Shown here one piece after another: positions 26,885-35,967 of a stretch of 64,000 nucleotides of DNA. Below the pieces are notes generated by a model. That model was not told the origin of the DNA. It worked only from the letters and a program-made list of their open reading frames with translations, and ran no database searches. The position numbers and the translations under genes were made by a program. Source of the stretch: Pseudomonadota bacterium (GTDB lineage: Bacteria > Pseudomonadota > Gammaproteobacteria > Steroidobacterales > Steroidobacteraceae); NCBI GenBank assembly GCA_025355105.1, contig JANYAE010000052.1, positions 270,155 through 334,154 of the forward strand. The letters are read 5' to 3'. How positions within the stretch are numbered: position 1 is the first letter of the stretch; every line of letters starts with the position of its first letter.

Positions 26885-27202
26885 ATGAATCGCGAGCTCT
26901 TCGAAACGCTGCTCGCGGCGGTGCGCGCGGCGCGCCGGCGGCGGCTCGCGTTGCGCGACCGCTGGTTGCGGGGCGACGCGCGGCGCCAGCGGCCCGACGC
27001 CAGCGGCGCCGCGCTCGACGTCCGGGCGGTACGCGCGCTGACCAAGCTCAGCCAGCCGCGGTTCGCGGAACTGCTGTCGATCGAGGTGTCGACGCTGCGC
27101 AACTGGGAGCAGGGGCGGCGCGTGCCGACGGGCCCGGCGCGCGCGCTGCTGCGCGCGATCCGGGCGGATCCGGTCGCGATCATTAAAGCGCTCAACGCGT
27201 GA
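26885..27202 (+). CDS. NadS/HigA-like helix-turn-helix regulator (orphan antitoxin-like)
   Basis: A 105-residue protein. The N-terminal helix (MNRELFETLLAAVRAA) is rich in Arg afterward. The C-terminal Xre-type helix-turn-helix contains LSQPRFAELLSIEVSTLRNWEQGRRVPTG and ends in PVAIIKALNA, the ending typical of NadS/HigA2-like antitoxins. Those proteins usually follow a HigB/RelE-type toxin gene. Here no toxin reading frame lies upstream (26716-26884 is too short) or downstream, so it is an orphan. The ribosome site GGAGG is eight bases before the ATG. The alpha/beta hydrolase gene begins seven bases after its stop, so the two are probably co-transcribed. Confidence 0.85.
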   Translation: MNRELFETLLAAVRAARRRRLALRDRWLRGDARRQRPDASGAALDVRAVRALTKLSQPRFAELLSIEVSTLRNWEQGRRVPTGPARALLRAIRADPVAIIKALNA

Positions 27203-27209
27203 GGCACTC

Positions 27210-28442
27210 ATGAGCACTCTGCGCAGCGTCCTGAGTGGTGCACCGGCACTCGCCACCGATGCGGCGCTCGGCGTCGTCGATCTGGTCGAGCAGATGCACG
27301 CGACGATCGGCCATCGTCCCGGCCCGTTCGGGTCGACGCGCCGCACCTCGGCGCCCGGACTGGCGGGTGTCATCTACGGGGTCGTGCGCAGCACCACTCG
27401 TCTCGTCGGGCGCGGCGCGACCCTGGGTGTCGGCGCCGCCGCGTCGCTGATTCCCGCTCGTGATCCCGATCCGCGCCTCGAGGCTTTCGTCGGGGTCGTC
27501 AACGGCGTCTTAGGCGATCATCTGCAGCGCAGCGCGAATCCGCTCGCAATCCAGATGCAGCTGCGCCGCGACGGCCGGCCTATCGATGCGGCAGCCGCGA
27601 CGCCCGGCGAGGTCACCGCCAAGGTGCTGGTGCTGGTCCACGGGCTGTGCCTGACCGCGCAGAGCTGGCAGCGGGACGGCCACGATCACGGCACCGCGCT
27701 CGCGCGCGACCATGGCTACACGCCGCTCAAGCTCCACTACAACAGCGGCTTGCACATCTCGGAGAACGGTCGCGCGCTGGCCGCGCTCCTCGAGCAACTC
27801 GTCGTTCGCTGGCCAGTCGCGGTCGATGAGATCGCGATCATTGGTCACAGCATGGGCGGCCTGGTCGCGCGCAGCGCCTGCTGCTACGCGGAGCTCGCGG
27901 GGCATGCGTGGCCACGTCGCCTGCGCCGGCTCGTGTTCCTCGGCGCGCCTCACCTGGGGGCGCCGCTCGAGCGCGGCGGCAGGCAACTGGACCTGTTGCT
28001 GGACGTCAGTCCGTACTCGGCGCCGTTCACGCGGCTCGGCCGGGCCCGCAGCGCCGGCATCACCGATCTGCGCTACGGCTATCTGCGTGACGAGGACTGG
28101 CTCGGCAAGGACCGCTTCGCCGGCGCCGACGCCGGAGACCGCCCGCTCCCGATGCCGTTGCCTGAGGGTGTCGATTGCTACGCGGTGGCCGCCGCGCTCG
28201 GCCGGCGCCGAGGACCGGTCCGTGACCGCCTGGTCGGCGACGGCCTGGTGCCGGTCAACAGCGCGCTCGGCCGCGGCACGCCGCCGCAACGTGCGCTACT
28301 GCTGCCGGTGTCGCACCAATGGATTGCCTACGAGACGGGGCACCTCGAACTGCTCGGCAGCCGCGCCGTCTACGCGCGGCTGTCCCGCTGGCTCGGCCGG
28401 GCGCCCCGGCGATCGCCCGGGGTGGCCGGGCCGCGACGCTGA
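27210..28442 (+). CDS. Alpha/beta hydrolase (putative esterase/lipase)
   Basis: A 410-residue alpha/beta hydrolase. The oxyanion-hole segment is VLVLVHGLCLTAQSW. The nucleophile elbow is GHSMGG (GxSxG), the acid is probably Asp in GDGLVPVNSA, and the base is His in VSHQW or GHLELLGS. An N-terminal ~130-residue region precedes the core, has no obvious signal peptide and may be a lid or membrane-associated domain. Such proteins are usually esterases or lipases; no substrate can be named. It sits seven bases after the NadS-like regulator, with GAGG five bases before its ATG. Confidence 0.85.
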   Translation: MSTLRSVLSGAPALATDAALGVVDLVEQMHATIGHRPGPFGSTRRTSAPGLAGVIYGVVRSTTRLVGRGATLGVGAAASLIPARDPDPRLEAFVGVVNGVLGDHLQRSANPLAIQMQLRRDGRPIDAAAATPGEVTAKVLVLVHGLCLTAQSWQRDGHDHGTALARDHGYTPLKLHYNSGLHISENGRALAALLEQLVVRWPVAVDEIAIIGHSMGGLVARSACCYAELAGHAWPRRLRRLVFLGAPHLGAPLERGGRQLDLLLDVSPYSAPFTRLGRARSAGITDLRYGYLRDEDWLGKDRFAGADAGDRPLPMPLPEGVDCYAVAAALGRRRGPVRDRLVGDGLVPVNSALGRGTPPQRALLLPVSHQWIAYETGHLELLGSRAVYARLSRWLGRAPRRSPGVAGPRR

Positions 28443-28511
28443 CCGCTCGCGCCGGGCCGGCCGTCGCGCGGCGTACAATTGCAACCCGCGCCGCCGGAGT
28501 CCCGAGTCGCC

Positions 28512-28962
28512 ATGAATGCCTTGCTGACCGTCTTCTATGCCGCGATCGCGGCGACTGGTAACGCCCTGTTCGCGGTCGGGCAGAAGCAGTCGAGCGGTGT
28601 CGGCAACGGCCTGCTGTTCGTGGCCATGAGCGCGCTGGTGGCTTTCGCGCTCGCGCTCGGCTGCGCGGCTTTGCTCGGGCCCATCGAACCGGGGACCGTG
28701 ATCCGCGGCCAGTGGCGTTCGCTGCTGCTGAGCGGCGTCGGCCTCTTTCTGACCTACCTTGGCTTCAATCTGCTGTACGGACGCTTCGGTACGTCGCCGT
28801 ACGTCGCCGTACGTCGTCTACGCGGCGCTCGCGATCATCACGACGACCGTCGGCGTGGGCTTCCTCTATTTGCGGGAGCCGGTGAACCAATTTCACATCG
28901 TCGCGGTACTGCTGGCCGTTGCCGCGATCATCGTGTTCTCGATCGGCCAGTCCAAGATCTGA
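28512..28962 (+). pseudogene. Small EamA/DMT-like membrane transporter disrupted by a 10-bp tandem duplication
   Basis: Two reading frames together encode a hydrophobic protein with about four or five membrane helices. The first frame starts at ATG 28512 (MNALLTVFYAAIAATGNALF) and goes out of frame after GRFGTSPYV. The second frame resumes with PYVVYAALAIITTTVGVGF and ends at 28962. At the break, ACGTCGCCGT occurs twice in perfect tandem (28791-28800 and 28801-28810). Removing one copy restores a single 146-residue protein that reads GTSPYVVYAAL. The gene is therefore inactivated by a recent-looking 10-base duplication, or the sequence has an assembly error. Relatives are single-domain DMT-like transporters. 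Confidence 0.8.
28791..28810 (+). repeat. 10-bp tandem duplication causing a frameshift
   Basis: Two perfect copies of ACGTCGCCGT, followed by a partial third copy (ACGTCG). One copy is in excess relative to the reading frame of the surrounding transporter gene. Confidence 0.95.
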
Positions 28963-28999
28963 GCGCGCCCGGGCCCGGCGCCGCCGGGGCGGCGCAAGC

Positions 29000-30988
29000 T
29001 CAGTGGAGGCGGACGGGGACGACCTCGGCCGAGAGCTGCACCTCGTCGCCGAGCCCGTAGGCGAAGTACGCGGGTTGCGAGACCAGTCGCAGGAACAAGA
29101 ATAGCCGCAGGCGGACGCGCCCGATCAGGCCCAAGCCGCGCGACTGCAACAGGTGCTCGTGCGAGACGTGCACGATCCACTGCCGCCGGTCGGTTGGCAG
29201 GTCGATCTCGCGGTGACGTGCCATGCCCTCGAGCGCCTTCTCGACGTTCGGGTCCTCCATGAAACCGAAGCTGAGCTCCACGCTGAGGATGCTGCCGCGG
29301 TCGCGGTGGCCGTCGAAGACAACGACCGAGTAGCGGTTCTCGTGGATGAACGGAACCTTGCGGTGGATGACCTCGACGAAGATCAGATTGCGGGGCAGCA
29401 CGCCGTAGCGGTCCCAAAGCATCTGCAGGAGCGCCGGCGTGCGGTCGGTCTTGCGCCGCAACGGCTTCGGCGCCATCAGCACCGCCGTCCGCTCCATGAA
29501 GAACTTGCTCTCGCGGTGCAGTTGCACGAGCTCGGCCACGGTCATCGTCGGCTTGGCCGAATAGGCCGCAAATGTCGCCTTGCGGCCCCAGCGCCACGTC
29601 ACCATGACCAGGAAGACGACGATGCCGATCGACAGCGGCACGAAGCCGCCGTCGAGGACCTTGAGCGAGCTCGCGAGCAGGAACGAGCCGGTGACCGCGG
29701 TGAAGCTACCCCAGACCAGCGTCGACGTGAGCCACGTCCAGCGCCAGCACAATCGTGCGACCGGAATCATCGCGAACGAGGTGATCGCCATGACCCCGGA
29801 AACCGCGAGGCCATAGGCCGACGCGAGCGCCGAGCTCGAGCCGAAACTGACGACCAGCAGCATGCAGCCGCTGTACAGCGACCAGTTGATGAATGGCAGG
29901 TAGATCTGCCCGGCGTGGACGTCATGGGTGTGACGGATCCTGAGTCGCGGGAACAGACCGAGGGCCGTCGCCTGCGAGGCCAGCGAAAAGGCGCCGGAGA
30001 TCAGCGACTGCGAGGCGATGATCGCCGCGACCGTCGCCAATGCGACCATCGGCAGCAGCAGCACCGCCGGGACGAGGCTGTAGAAGAGATTGCCGCCGGC
30101 CACCGGCGCGCCGCCGAGCAGGTAGGCTCCCTGGCCGAGGTAGTTGAGCAGGAGCGCCGGATAGACGAGCCCGAACCAGCCCAGCCGGATCGGTCGTGCG
30201 CCGAAGTGGCCCATGTCTGCGTACAGCGCCTCGCCGCCGGCGACCACGAGCATCAGCGCGCCGAGGACCACGAGCCCCTCGTAGGTGCCAGCGTGTAGGA
30301 GAAAGCGGGCGCCGTAGGCCGGGTTGAACGCGGCCATAATCTGCGGCTGGTGGCGGATCTGCAGCACGCCGAGCGTCGCGATTACGATGAACCAGCCGAT
30401 GAGGATTGGTCCGAACACTCTGCCGATTCCCGACGTGCCCTGCTTCTGCAGCAGGAACAGCGCCGTCAGCAACGCCAGGGTTGCCGGAATCACGATCTCT
30501 GCGAGTGTCGGCGCCGCGACGCCTAGACCCTCGAGGGCCGAGAGCATACTGATCGCCGGCGTGATGATGCCGTCGCCGAAAAGCAGCCCGGCGCCCAGCA
30601 TCAGCGCCCAGAGGAACAGCATGATGCCGCGGTTCCTGTAGGTGTGCAGCAGCCCGTAGAGCGCGAACAGGCCGCCTTCGCCGTCGTTGTCGGCGCGCAG
30701 CACGAGGACCGCGTACTTCAGCGCGACGATAATGGTCAGCGCCCAGATCACGAGCGAGATGCCGCCTAGGACGTTGTCGGTCGTCAACGGCACGCCGCCA
30801 TGACCGAGGAACAGTTGGTCAAGCGCATAGAGCGGGGAGGTGCCGATGCCACCGAAGACGATGCCCGCGGCGCCGACGGTGAGGGACGCGAGCGAGCCAC
30901 GAGGCGCGTGCGAGGCGTGCAGGTCGCCTCCGGAACGGGAGCGCGCAGCCGGCACGGGGTCCGTGTGGCGCGCATGGTCGTCGGTCAT
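29000..30988 (-). CDS. kup: Kup-type potassium uptake transporter
   Basis: A 662-residue low-affinity potassium/proton symporter of the KUP/HAK/KT family. About 12 membrane helices begin after a ~45-residue soluble N-terminus. The family signature VFGGIGTSPLYAL, the GEGGLFALYGLL motif and the LGDGxITPAISMLSALEG-like block (here FGDGIITPAISMLSALEG) are clear. The cytosolic C-terminal domain of ~150 residues is present. Length matches the family. ATG at 30988 is preceded by AAGGA eight bases away. Nearby genes do not suggest regulation. Confidence 0.95.
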   Translation of the reverse strand: MTDDHARHTDPVPAARSRSGGDLHASHAPRGSLASLTVGAAGIVFGGIGTSPLYALDQLFLGHGGVPLTTDNVLGGISLVIWALTIIVALKYAVLVLRADNDGEGGLFALYGLLHTYRNRGIMLFLWALMLGAGLLFGDGIITPAISMLSALEGLGVAAPTLAEIVIPATLALLTALFLLQKQGTSGIGRVFGPILIGWFIVIATLGVLQIRHQPQIMAAFNPAYGARFLLHAGTYEGLVVLGALMLVVAGGEALYADMGHFGARPIRLGWFGLVYPALLLNYLGQGAYLLGGAPVAGGNLFYSLVPAVLLLPMVALATVAAIIASQSLISGAFSLASQATALGLFPRLRIRHTHDVHAGQIYLPFINWSLYSGCMLLVVSFGSSSALASAYGLAVSGVMAITSFAMIPVARLCWRWTWLTSTLVWGSFTAVTGSFLLASSLKVLDGGFVPLSIGIVVFLVMVTWRWGRKATFAAYSAKPTMTVAELVQLHRESKFFMERTAVLMAPKPLRRKTDRTPALLQMLWDRYGVLPRNLIFVEVIHRKVPFIHENRYSVVVFDGHRDRGSILSVELSFGFMEDPNVEKALEGMARHREIDLPTDRRQWIVHVSHEHLLQSRGLGLIGRVRLRLFLFLRLVSQPAYFAYGLGDEVQLSAEVVPVRLH

Positions 30989-31507
30989 GAGGCCGGATCC
31001 TTGTAAGGCACGTCGCCGTAGCGCAGGCCTGGCCTCGGCGCCGTCGCAGCCGCCGCGTGAGCGTGACCACGGCAAAGTGCGCGGCCGCCGCTGAGTGTGC
31101 CTTTGCCGCTGACGCGCAGGCAAGCGCTCGCGCGCCACACCGGCACGAGGGCCGGTGCGCGCGGGTCGCTAGGCGGCGTGACCCTTCGCGGCGCCAGGAA
31201 GCGGGTGTCGTGCCGTCACCGTGCCGCCGGAACCCGGCGGGCCTTGCGACGTCGAAGGACGCCTTGAGAGCATCTGGCGCAAGCCAGACCCGCCGATGGC
31301 GACTGCGCTCGTTAACCAGGCGCGCGCTCTGCGGCGGTCTACCAGGCGCTCCGGCGGGTTTCGAGGGCGGGGCGGACGGCATCATTCGTGCCGCCTCCGG
31401 CGCGTCGATGACCCGGAAATTCGATGCGACGGCTGCCAGGGCCGAGCAATCGCCTGCCTGGCGGCGCTCGCGCCGCGACCGGAGGGCGCGATCGGCACGG
31501 CGCGGCG
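30989..31507. other. 519-base non-coding region between kup and the MshQ-like gene
   Basis: It lies upstream of kup and downstream of the MshQ-like gene (both on the minus strand). Frames here are short, Arg/Ala-rich and show no family resemblance. I see no gene, RNA or strong terminator in it. Confidence 0.5.
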
Positions 31508-34483
31508 CTAGTAAACCTCGCGCTCGTAGACGCGCGACGCTGGACCCGGGAACACGCCGAAGGTGGCCATGCCCGCCGGATTCGAATTGGATCCCGAGCT
31601 GACATTCCACAGGTACTGCAGCCAGCTCGGCGCCGTCGCGGTGACCGTCAAGGCGCCGGAGTTTCCGGCGCCCGGCGCGGCAAGCACGAGATTGAAGTTG
31701 CCGGCGGAGGCCGTTGCGCGGTACCGCAGCGACGACGCGGCGGCAACGGCGCATCCCTGGCCGGACGCGCCCGGGCTACCAGAGTCGCGCACGCAGGTCT
31801 CGCCGCTCGCGAGATTCTGCTGATAGCCGGAGAAGGCCAGGGTCGGGCCGGTCGTGCAGGCATCCTGTGTGTTCGTGACGAAGCCCTGCGCCGTATTGAG
31901 GTAGTACTGCGTCGTCAGCATCATCGGCAGGTCGAGGAGCTCTGAGCCGGCAACGGTCTGCAGCGCGAGGCGCCCGTAATACTGGCTGGCACCGGTGCTG
32001 AAACTGATGCCGGCGCCCGCGCCGAAGGTCACGGGGTTCGAGGCCGCTGCACCGTCGAGGTCGATGACGTTGATTGTGAGCGCGACGTTGGCGGTGAACG
32101 GTGCCACGGCCGTGCCACGGGTGAAGAAGAGGCCGGTGCCGGCGTTGAAGGTCAGCGACGCCTGACCGCCACTCAGGTCGACGATCGCAGGGTCCGACGT
32201 GGCCGCCGGCAGACCGGTCAGCGTCAGCGCCGGGCTCGATGGTGTCGGCGTGTAGGCGCGCCCGGTCAGTGAGCTGTTCGACAGCCGCATGAGCGCGCCG
32301 GTGTAGTTCTGCGCCGTCGCGCCGCCAACGGCCTGAGCAGTCGCGGTGATGACCGGCGCGACCGTGTAGGTGAACGGCTGGCCGACGTACGTGAAGCTCC
32401 CCGATGTGCACGCCGTACCGAAAACCGGCGTGTTCAGCGTCACGGCAAAGGTGCTCGGCATGAAGCGGCCGACGTTGCCGGTGGCGGCGCCGGACACCGC
32501 GCCGCTGCCGAGGTAGCTCGATACCGTCGGCGTGAGCGTGACGACGCCGACCTCCGGCCAGCTGAAGGTCGTGCCGGTGGCGACGCCGGCCGCGTAGCTA
32601 CCGAAGCTGCCCGCGATCGACGGGTTGTGGCCGGACACCGGCAGCACGAGCGTAGGCAGCAGCTGCACGGTGGCAGGGGAGATCTCCTGGCCGAAGTTCG
32701 GCGTGACGGCGCCGAGCGCGTTGCTGGCGGTCACGGTCGCCGAGAAGCTCGCGCCGGCCGGCATGAACACGGCGCCGCTTGCCGTCGCGGCAGCGGGGTT
32801 GTTGCCGGGCGACGCCAGGCTCATCGAGCAGCTGCCGGACGCGTAGCTCGTGCACTTGATTCCCGACAGCGTGAGCCCGGCCGGCTGGACGACGAACTGG
32901 CTGCTGCCGAGCATGTAGTTGCCGGACCCTGCGCCGCTGCCGAGCGGAATGTTGTAGCGCGCGTACAGCGTCACCTGTCCGGCATCGGAGTACGCGAGGC
33001 TGATCGGTGCCTCAGCATTCGCGGTCGAGAACTTCAGCGGGACCGTCGTGTAGGTCGCGACGCCGGAGGCGGGGTTCGCCGCGATGGCGGTGGTCGTGCC
33101 ATTGTTGGTCACGCTCATGCTCTGGCCACCGACACAGCTCGTCGGGTTGTTGCACTGATAGGCGAGGCTGACGTTGACGGTCGCGCCGCTCGCGAAGGCG
33201 GTCGTGCAGGCACCGGTGCTGGTGTCGGTTCGGATCGCCTGCAGCGCGAGGCTCTGGGCGCCGGCACCTGACGCCGACGAAAGGCCGGCAACGCGCGTGC
33301 CGATGCTGGCCGTGACGTTGCTGCCATTGGTGATCCGAAAGCCCGATGGCGCGAAAGTGATCGCGCTGTCCTCGGAGGCGAGCGCCGTGCCGGACTTTGC
33401 GGTCGCAAGGCCGTCGACGACGTTGATCGTGGTCGTCTCGGGGACCGTGTCGCGCAGCGCGAGGACCACCGTGCCGGCATCGGCCGCGGAGAACGTGTAG
33501 CTTGCATTGCCGCTGTTCGCCGCGCCGGGCGTCAGCGCGCCCGAGCCCGTCGTCAGACCCCAGTCACCGTGCCCGGTGCTCGTGCTCAGCGTGATGGTGT
33601 CGGTCGTCAGCAGCGTGGCGTGAAGCGCGTTGTGGGCGGTGATCGTCACCGGCGCCGGTTGGCAGTTCACCGCATTGCCGGGTGACGACACCGCGAAGTG
33701 ATCCGCAGCCGCGACGCCCGGGCCGAACGTGGCGATCGCCGCGGCCCACTGCGAGAACGCGCCATTTCCGGTCCAGGTGTTGCTCTGCACGCCGGTGGCG
33801 CCGACGATCTTGTCGGCCTCGGATCCGGCGACGTCACCGGCGTTGACGAGCTGCACGGCGCGCTGTGTGTACCCGCTCGCCGCGGTGATCGAGCTGTAGT
33901 TGCTTGCCGGCGCGAGCAAGCTGAAACCGCTGACGACGAGCTCGCTCGCCGACGTCGTCGCCGCGGTCGTTGCCACCGTGACGGTCGATGTCGTGCCGTT
34001 GACAGCGGTGGTCTTGTCGACCGCGCCGACGCCGGAGTATTCCATGGCGATGGCGTTGATCTGCGAATAGGAGTCCGGCAGCGTCAGCGTGATCTTATAG
34101 TTGGCGGCGGTCGTCTTGACGGACGCCGAGTAGATCGCGATGCCACCCCAGCCGCCGTTTGGGCCCGTGACCTTCTGCGCCTGCGTCGTGTAGCTGTTGC
34201 CGGCCGTGTCGGAGATGGTCGGGATCGCCGACGCCGTGTTGCCGGACCAGGTCCATGCAACGACGATGAACGTATTGCCGACGGTCGGATTGGTCGCAAA
34301 GGCGGAGGAGGTGATGCTCGCGCCGAGCGCCTGGTCCATCTGCGCGGTGGCCTGCACGAACGAGATCTGTCCCCAGGCCGGCAGCGTGCCAAGCAGCAGA
34401 GTGCTTGCGGCCAGCAGCGCCAGCCATCGCCGCGCGCGAGCGGTGGACGCGGGAGCCGTCGCGGTGGACGCGGGAACGGACAC
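31508..34483 (-). CDS. MshQ-like surface protein with C-terminal DUF6701 domain
   Basis: About 990 residues, mostly Ser/Thr/Ala/Gly-rich beta structure. A signal peptide (RWLALLAASTLLLGTLPAWG) leads to an N-terminal ~230-residue jelly-roll-like domain. Ig-like and Thr/Gly-rich repeats follow (ADHFAVSSPGNAVNCQPAPV is the typical start). The C-terminal region is characteristic of MSHA biogenesis protein MshQ/DUF6701 (from FGAGAGISFSTGASQYYGRL to LQYLWN...NPAGMATFGVFPG). MshQ accompanies type IV pilus (MSHA) operons, but no pilin or msh gene lies next to it. Start choice: GTG at 34483 has an AGGAG ten bases upstream; GTG at 34507 is an alternative. Confidence 0.8.
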   Translation of the reverse strand: MSVPASTATAPASTARARRWLALLAASTLLLGTLPAWGQISFVQATAQMDQALGASITSSAFATNPTVGNTFIVVAWTWSGNTASAIPTISDTAGNSYTTQAQKVTGPNGGWGGIAIYSASVKTTAANYKITLTLPDSYSQINAIAMEYSGVGAVDKTTAVNGTTSTVTVATTAATTSASELVVSGFSLLAPASNYSSITAASGYTQRAVQLVNAGDVAGSEADKIVGATGVQSNTWTGNGAFSQWAAAIATFGPGVAAADHFAVSSPGNAVNCQPAPVTITAHNALHATLLTTDTITLSTSTGHGDWGLTTGSGALTPGAANSGNASYTFSAADAGTVVLALRDTVPETTTINVVDGLATAKSGTALASEDSAITFAPSGFRITNGSNVTASIGTRVAGLSSASGAGAQSLALQAIRTDTSTGACTTAFASGATVNVSLAYQCNNPTSCVGGQSMSVTNNGTTTAIAANPASGVATYTTVPLKFSTANAEAPISLAYSDAGQVTLYARYNIPLGSGAGSGNYMLGSSQFVVQPAGLTLSGIKCTSYASGSCSMSLASPGNNPAAATASGAVFMPAGASFSATVTASNALGAVTPNFGQEISPATVQLLPTLVLPVSGHNPSIAGSFGSYAAGVATGTTFSWPEVGVVTLTPTVSSYLGSGAVSGAATGNVGRFMPSTFAVTLNTPVFGTACTSGSFTYVGQPFTYTVAPVITATAQAVGGATAQNYTGALMRLSNSSLTGRAYTPTPSSPALTLTGLPAATSDPAIVDLSGGQASLTFNAGTGLFFTRGTAVAPFTANVALTINVIDLDGAAASNPVTFGAGAGISFSTGASQYYGRLALQTVAGSELLDLPMMLTTQYYLNTAQGFVTNTQDACTTGPTLAFSGYQQNLASGETCVRDSGSPGASGQGCAVAAASSLRYRATASAGNFNLVLAAPGAGNSGALTVTATAPSWLQYLWNVSSGSNSNPAGMATFGVFPGPASRVYEREVY

Positions 34484-34625
34484 GGGCTCGATACTCCTGG
34501 TGCGCACTTTTCCGCCGGTTCCGGCGGCAGCCGGTGCCGCCGGCGGCGCATGCTACGCGGCGGTCGCGGCTGCGCCCGGCCGGGGACTCGGGCAGCTCGT
34601 CACGCTGCCGTCATGGCAGGGTCGT

Positions 34626-34664
34626 GCCCCTTAGATCGGCGGCCGCCGACCGTTCTTTAGGGGC
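34626..34664. repeat. Nested palindrome upstream of the MshQ-like gene
   Basis: GCCCCT (34626-34631) pairs with AGGGGC (34659-34664), enclosing a perfect 14-base palindrome TCGGCGGCCGCCGA (34636-34649). It lies in the upstream region of the MshQ-like gene (minus strand), about 140 bases before the start. It could be a regulatory hairpin or protein-binding site; no known riboswitch consensus was recognised. Confidence 0.4.
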
Positions 34665-34699
34665 GAGGCTGACCGGCCGCCTGCCACGGCCGCCGCGCC

Positions 34700-34732
34700 G
34701 GCCTGCCGATCGCCCGAACGGGCCGGCAGGCC
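34700..34732 (-). terminator. Strong hairpin after the aminotransferase gene
   Basis: A nine-base perfect stem GGCCTGCCG/CGGCAGGCC (34700-34708 with 34724-34732) encloses a second four-base stem GCCC/GGGC with a GAAC loop. It lies 13 bases beyond the aminotransferase stop on its strand. There is no U-tract, so it may terminate only partly or protect the mRNA end. Confidence 0.5.
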
Positions 34733-34745
34733 TCGGGGCCGGCCT

Positions 34746-35942
34746 TCAGCGCCCCCGCAGCCACGCTCCGAGCCGCTCGCAAGCCTGCTGCAACCGCGGC
34801 ACCGGCACGGTCAGCCCGAGTCGGACGCAGTCGGCGACGCTTGCACCGAAGGCCGCGCCGGGGACTACCGCGACCGCCGCGCCAGCGAGCAACCGGTCGG
34901 CGAACGCGCCGCCATCGAGACCGGTCGCGCTGACGTCCACCAGCACGAACATGCCGCCGTCCGGCCGAAACGTCCGCAGTGGCCGGCACGATCGGAGACC
35001 CTCGAGCAGTGCATCGCGGCGCTGCCGGTAGCTCGCGCGCAGCGATTCACAGATGTCCTGCGGGCCCGTCAGGGCCGCGACGGCCGCGTCCTGGACGAAT
35101 GGCGGTGAACCGAACAGCTGCGCCTGCGCGAACGCGGTCAGGTGTGCCGCGAGATCGGCCGGGCCGATCGCCCAGCCGATGCGCCAGCCCGTCATGGCGT
35201 GCGACTTCGACAGGCTGTTGACGACGACGAGCCGCTCGGCGATCAGCGTCGACGATGCCGGCGACACGTGCGGCGCGCCGAAGGTGAGCTCGCCATAGAC
35301 CTCGTCGGACACGAGCCACACGCCCCGCCGGGCGCAGAGCGCCGCGAGGGCCGCCACGTCGCCGGCGCCGAGGACTAGGCCGCTCGGATTATTCGGCGTA
35401 TTCAGCAGCAGCACGCGCGTGCGCGCGGTGATGGCTGCCTCGACGAGCTCGAGCTGGAGCGTGAAGCCGTCGTCGGCGCGTAGGCTGACCGGCACCGACG
35501 TCGCGCCCGTAGCGCCGACGACCGCTTCGTAGGTGGCGTAGATCGGTTCGAGGAGGATCACCTCATCCCCCGGTCCGGCGAGGCATTGCAGGGTGCTGAA
35601 GAGCGCGCACTGTGCGCCGGGGAAGACGACGACCTGCGCGGTGGTCACGCGCGTCCCGTAACGTCGAGCGGCGTGCGCCGCGATCGCCTCGCGTAGCGCC
35701 GGTTCTCCGGCGATCGGCGCGTAGTGCGTGCGACCGGCGTCGAGGCTGCGGCGCGCTGCCGCGAGGATGTGCGCTGGCGTCGCGACGTCGACGTCGCCGA
35801 CGGTAAGCTGGATGACGTCGGCACCGGCGGCCACCATCGTCGCCGCGCGATCACTGACGGCCCAGCCGGCCGAACCGCAGGTCAAGACGCCCCGCGTCCG
35901 CGCCGCGAAGCGCGGCGCCTCGTTCACGTCGCGCGTAACCAT
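34746..35942 (-). CDS. PLP-dependent class I/II aminotransferase
   Basis: A 398-residue fold-type I aminotransferase related to aspartate/aromatic aminotransferases. Features: VIQLTVGDVDVATPAHI near the N-terminus, GEPALREAIAAH, NPSGLVLGAG (substrate carboxylate/PLP region), DEVYGELTF, and the PLP Lys in NSLSKSHAMTGWRIGW. A C-terminal RLGL motif supplies the expected Arg. The amino donor and acceptor cannot be told. ATG at 35942; a longer upstream reading extends through the M20 peptidase gene's last bases and is rejected. It starts 25 bases after the M20 peptidase stop on the same strand, so the two likely form an operon in which a released amino acid is transaminated. Confidence 0.9.
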   Translation of the reverse strand: MVTRDVNEAPRFAARTRGVLTCGSAGWAVSDRAATMVAAGADVIQLTVGDVDVATPAHILAAARRSLDAGRTHYAPIAGEPALREAIAAHAARRYGTRVTTAQVVVFPGAQCALFSTLQCLAGPGDEVILLEPIYATYEAVVGATGATSVPVSLRADDGFTLQLELVEAAITARTRVLLLNTPNNPSGLVLGAGDVAALAALCARRGVWLVSDEVYGELTFGAPHVSPASSTLIAERLVVVNSLSKSHAMTGWRIGWAIGPADLAAHLTAFAQAQLFGSPPFVQDAAVAALTGPQDICESLRASYRQRRDALLEGLRSCRPLRTFRPDGGMFVLVDVSATGLDGGAFADRLLAGAAVAVVPGAAFGASVADCVRLGLTVPVPRLQQACERLGAWLRGR

Positions 35943-35967
35943 CGGCGACCGCAGGATTCGAGGCCGT

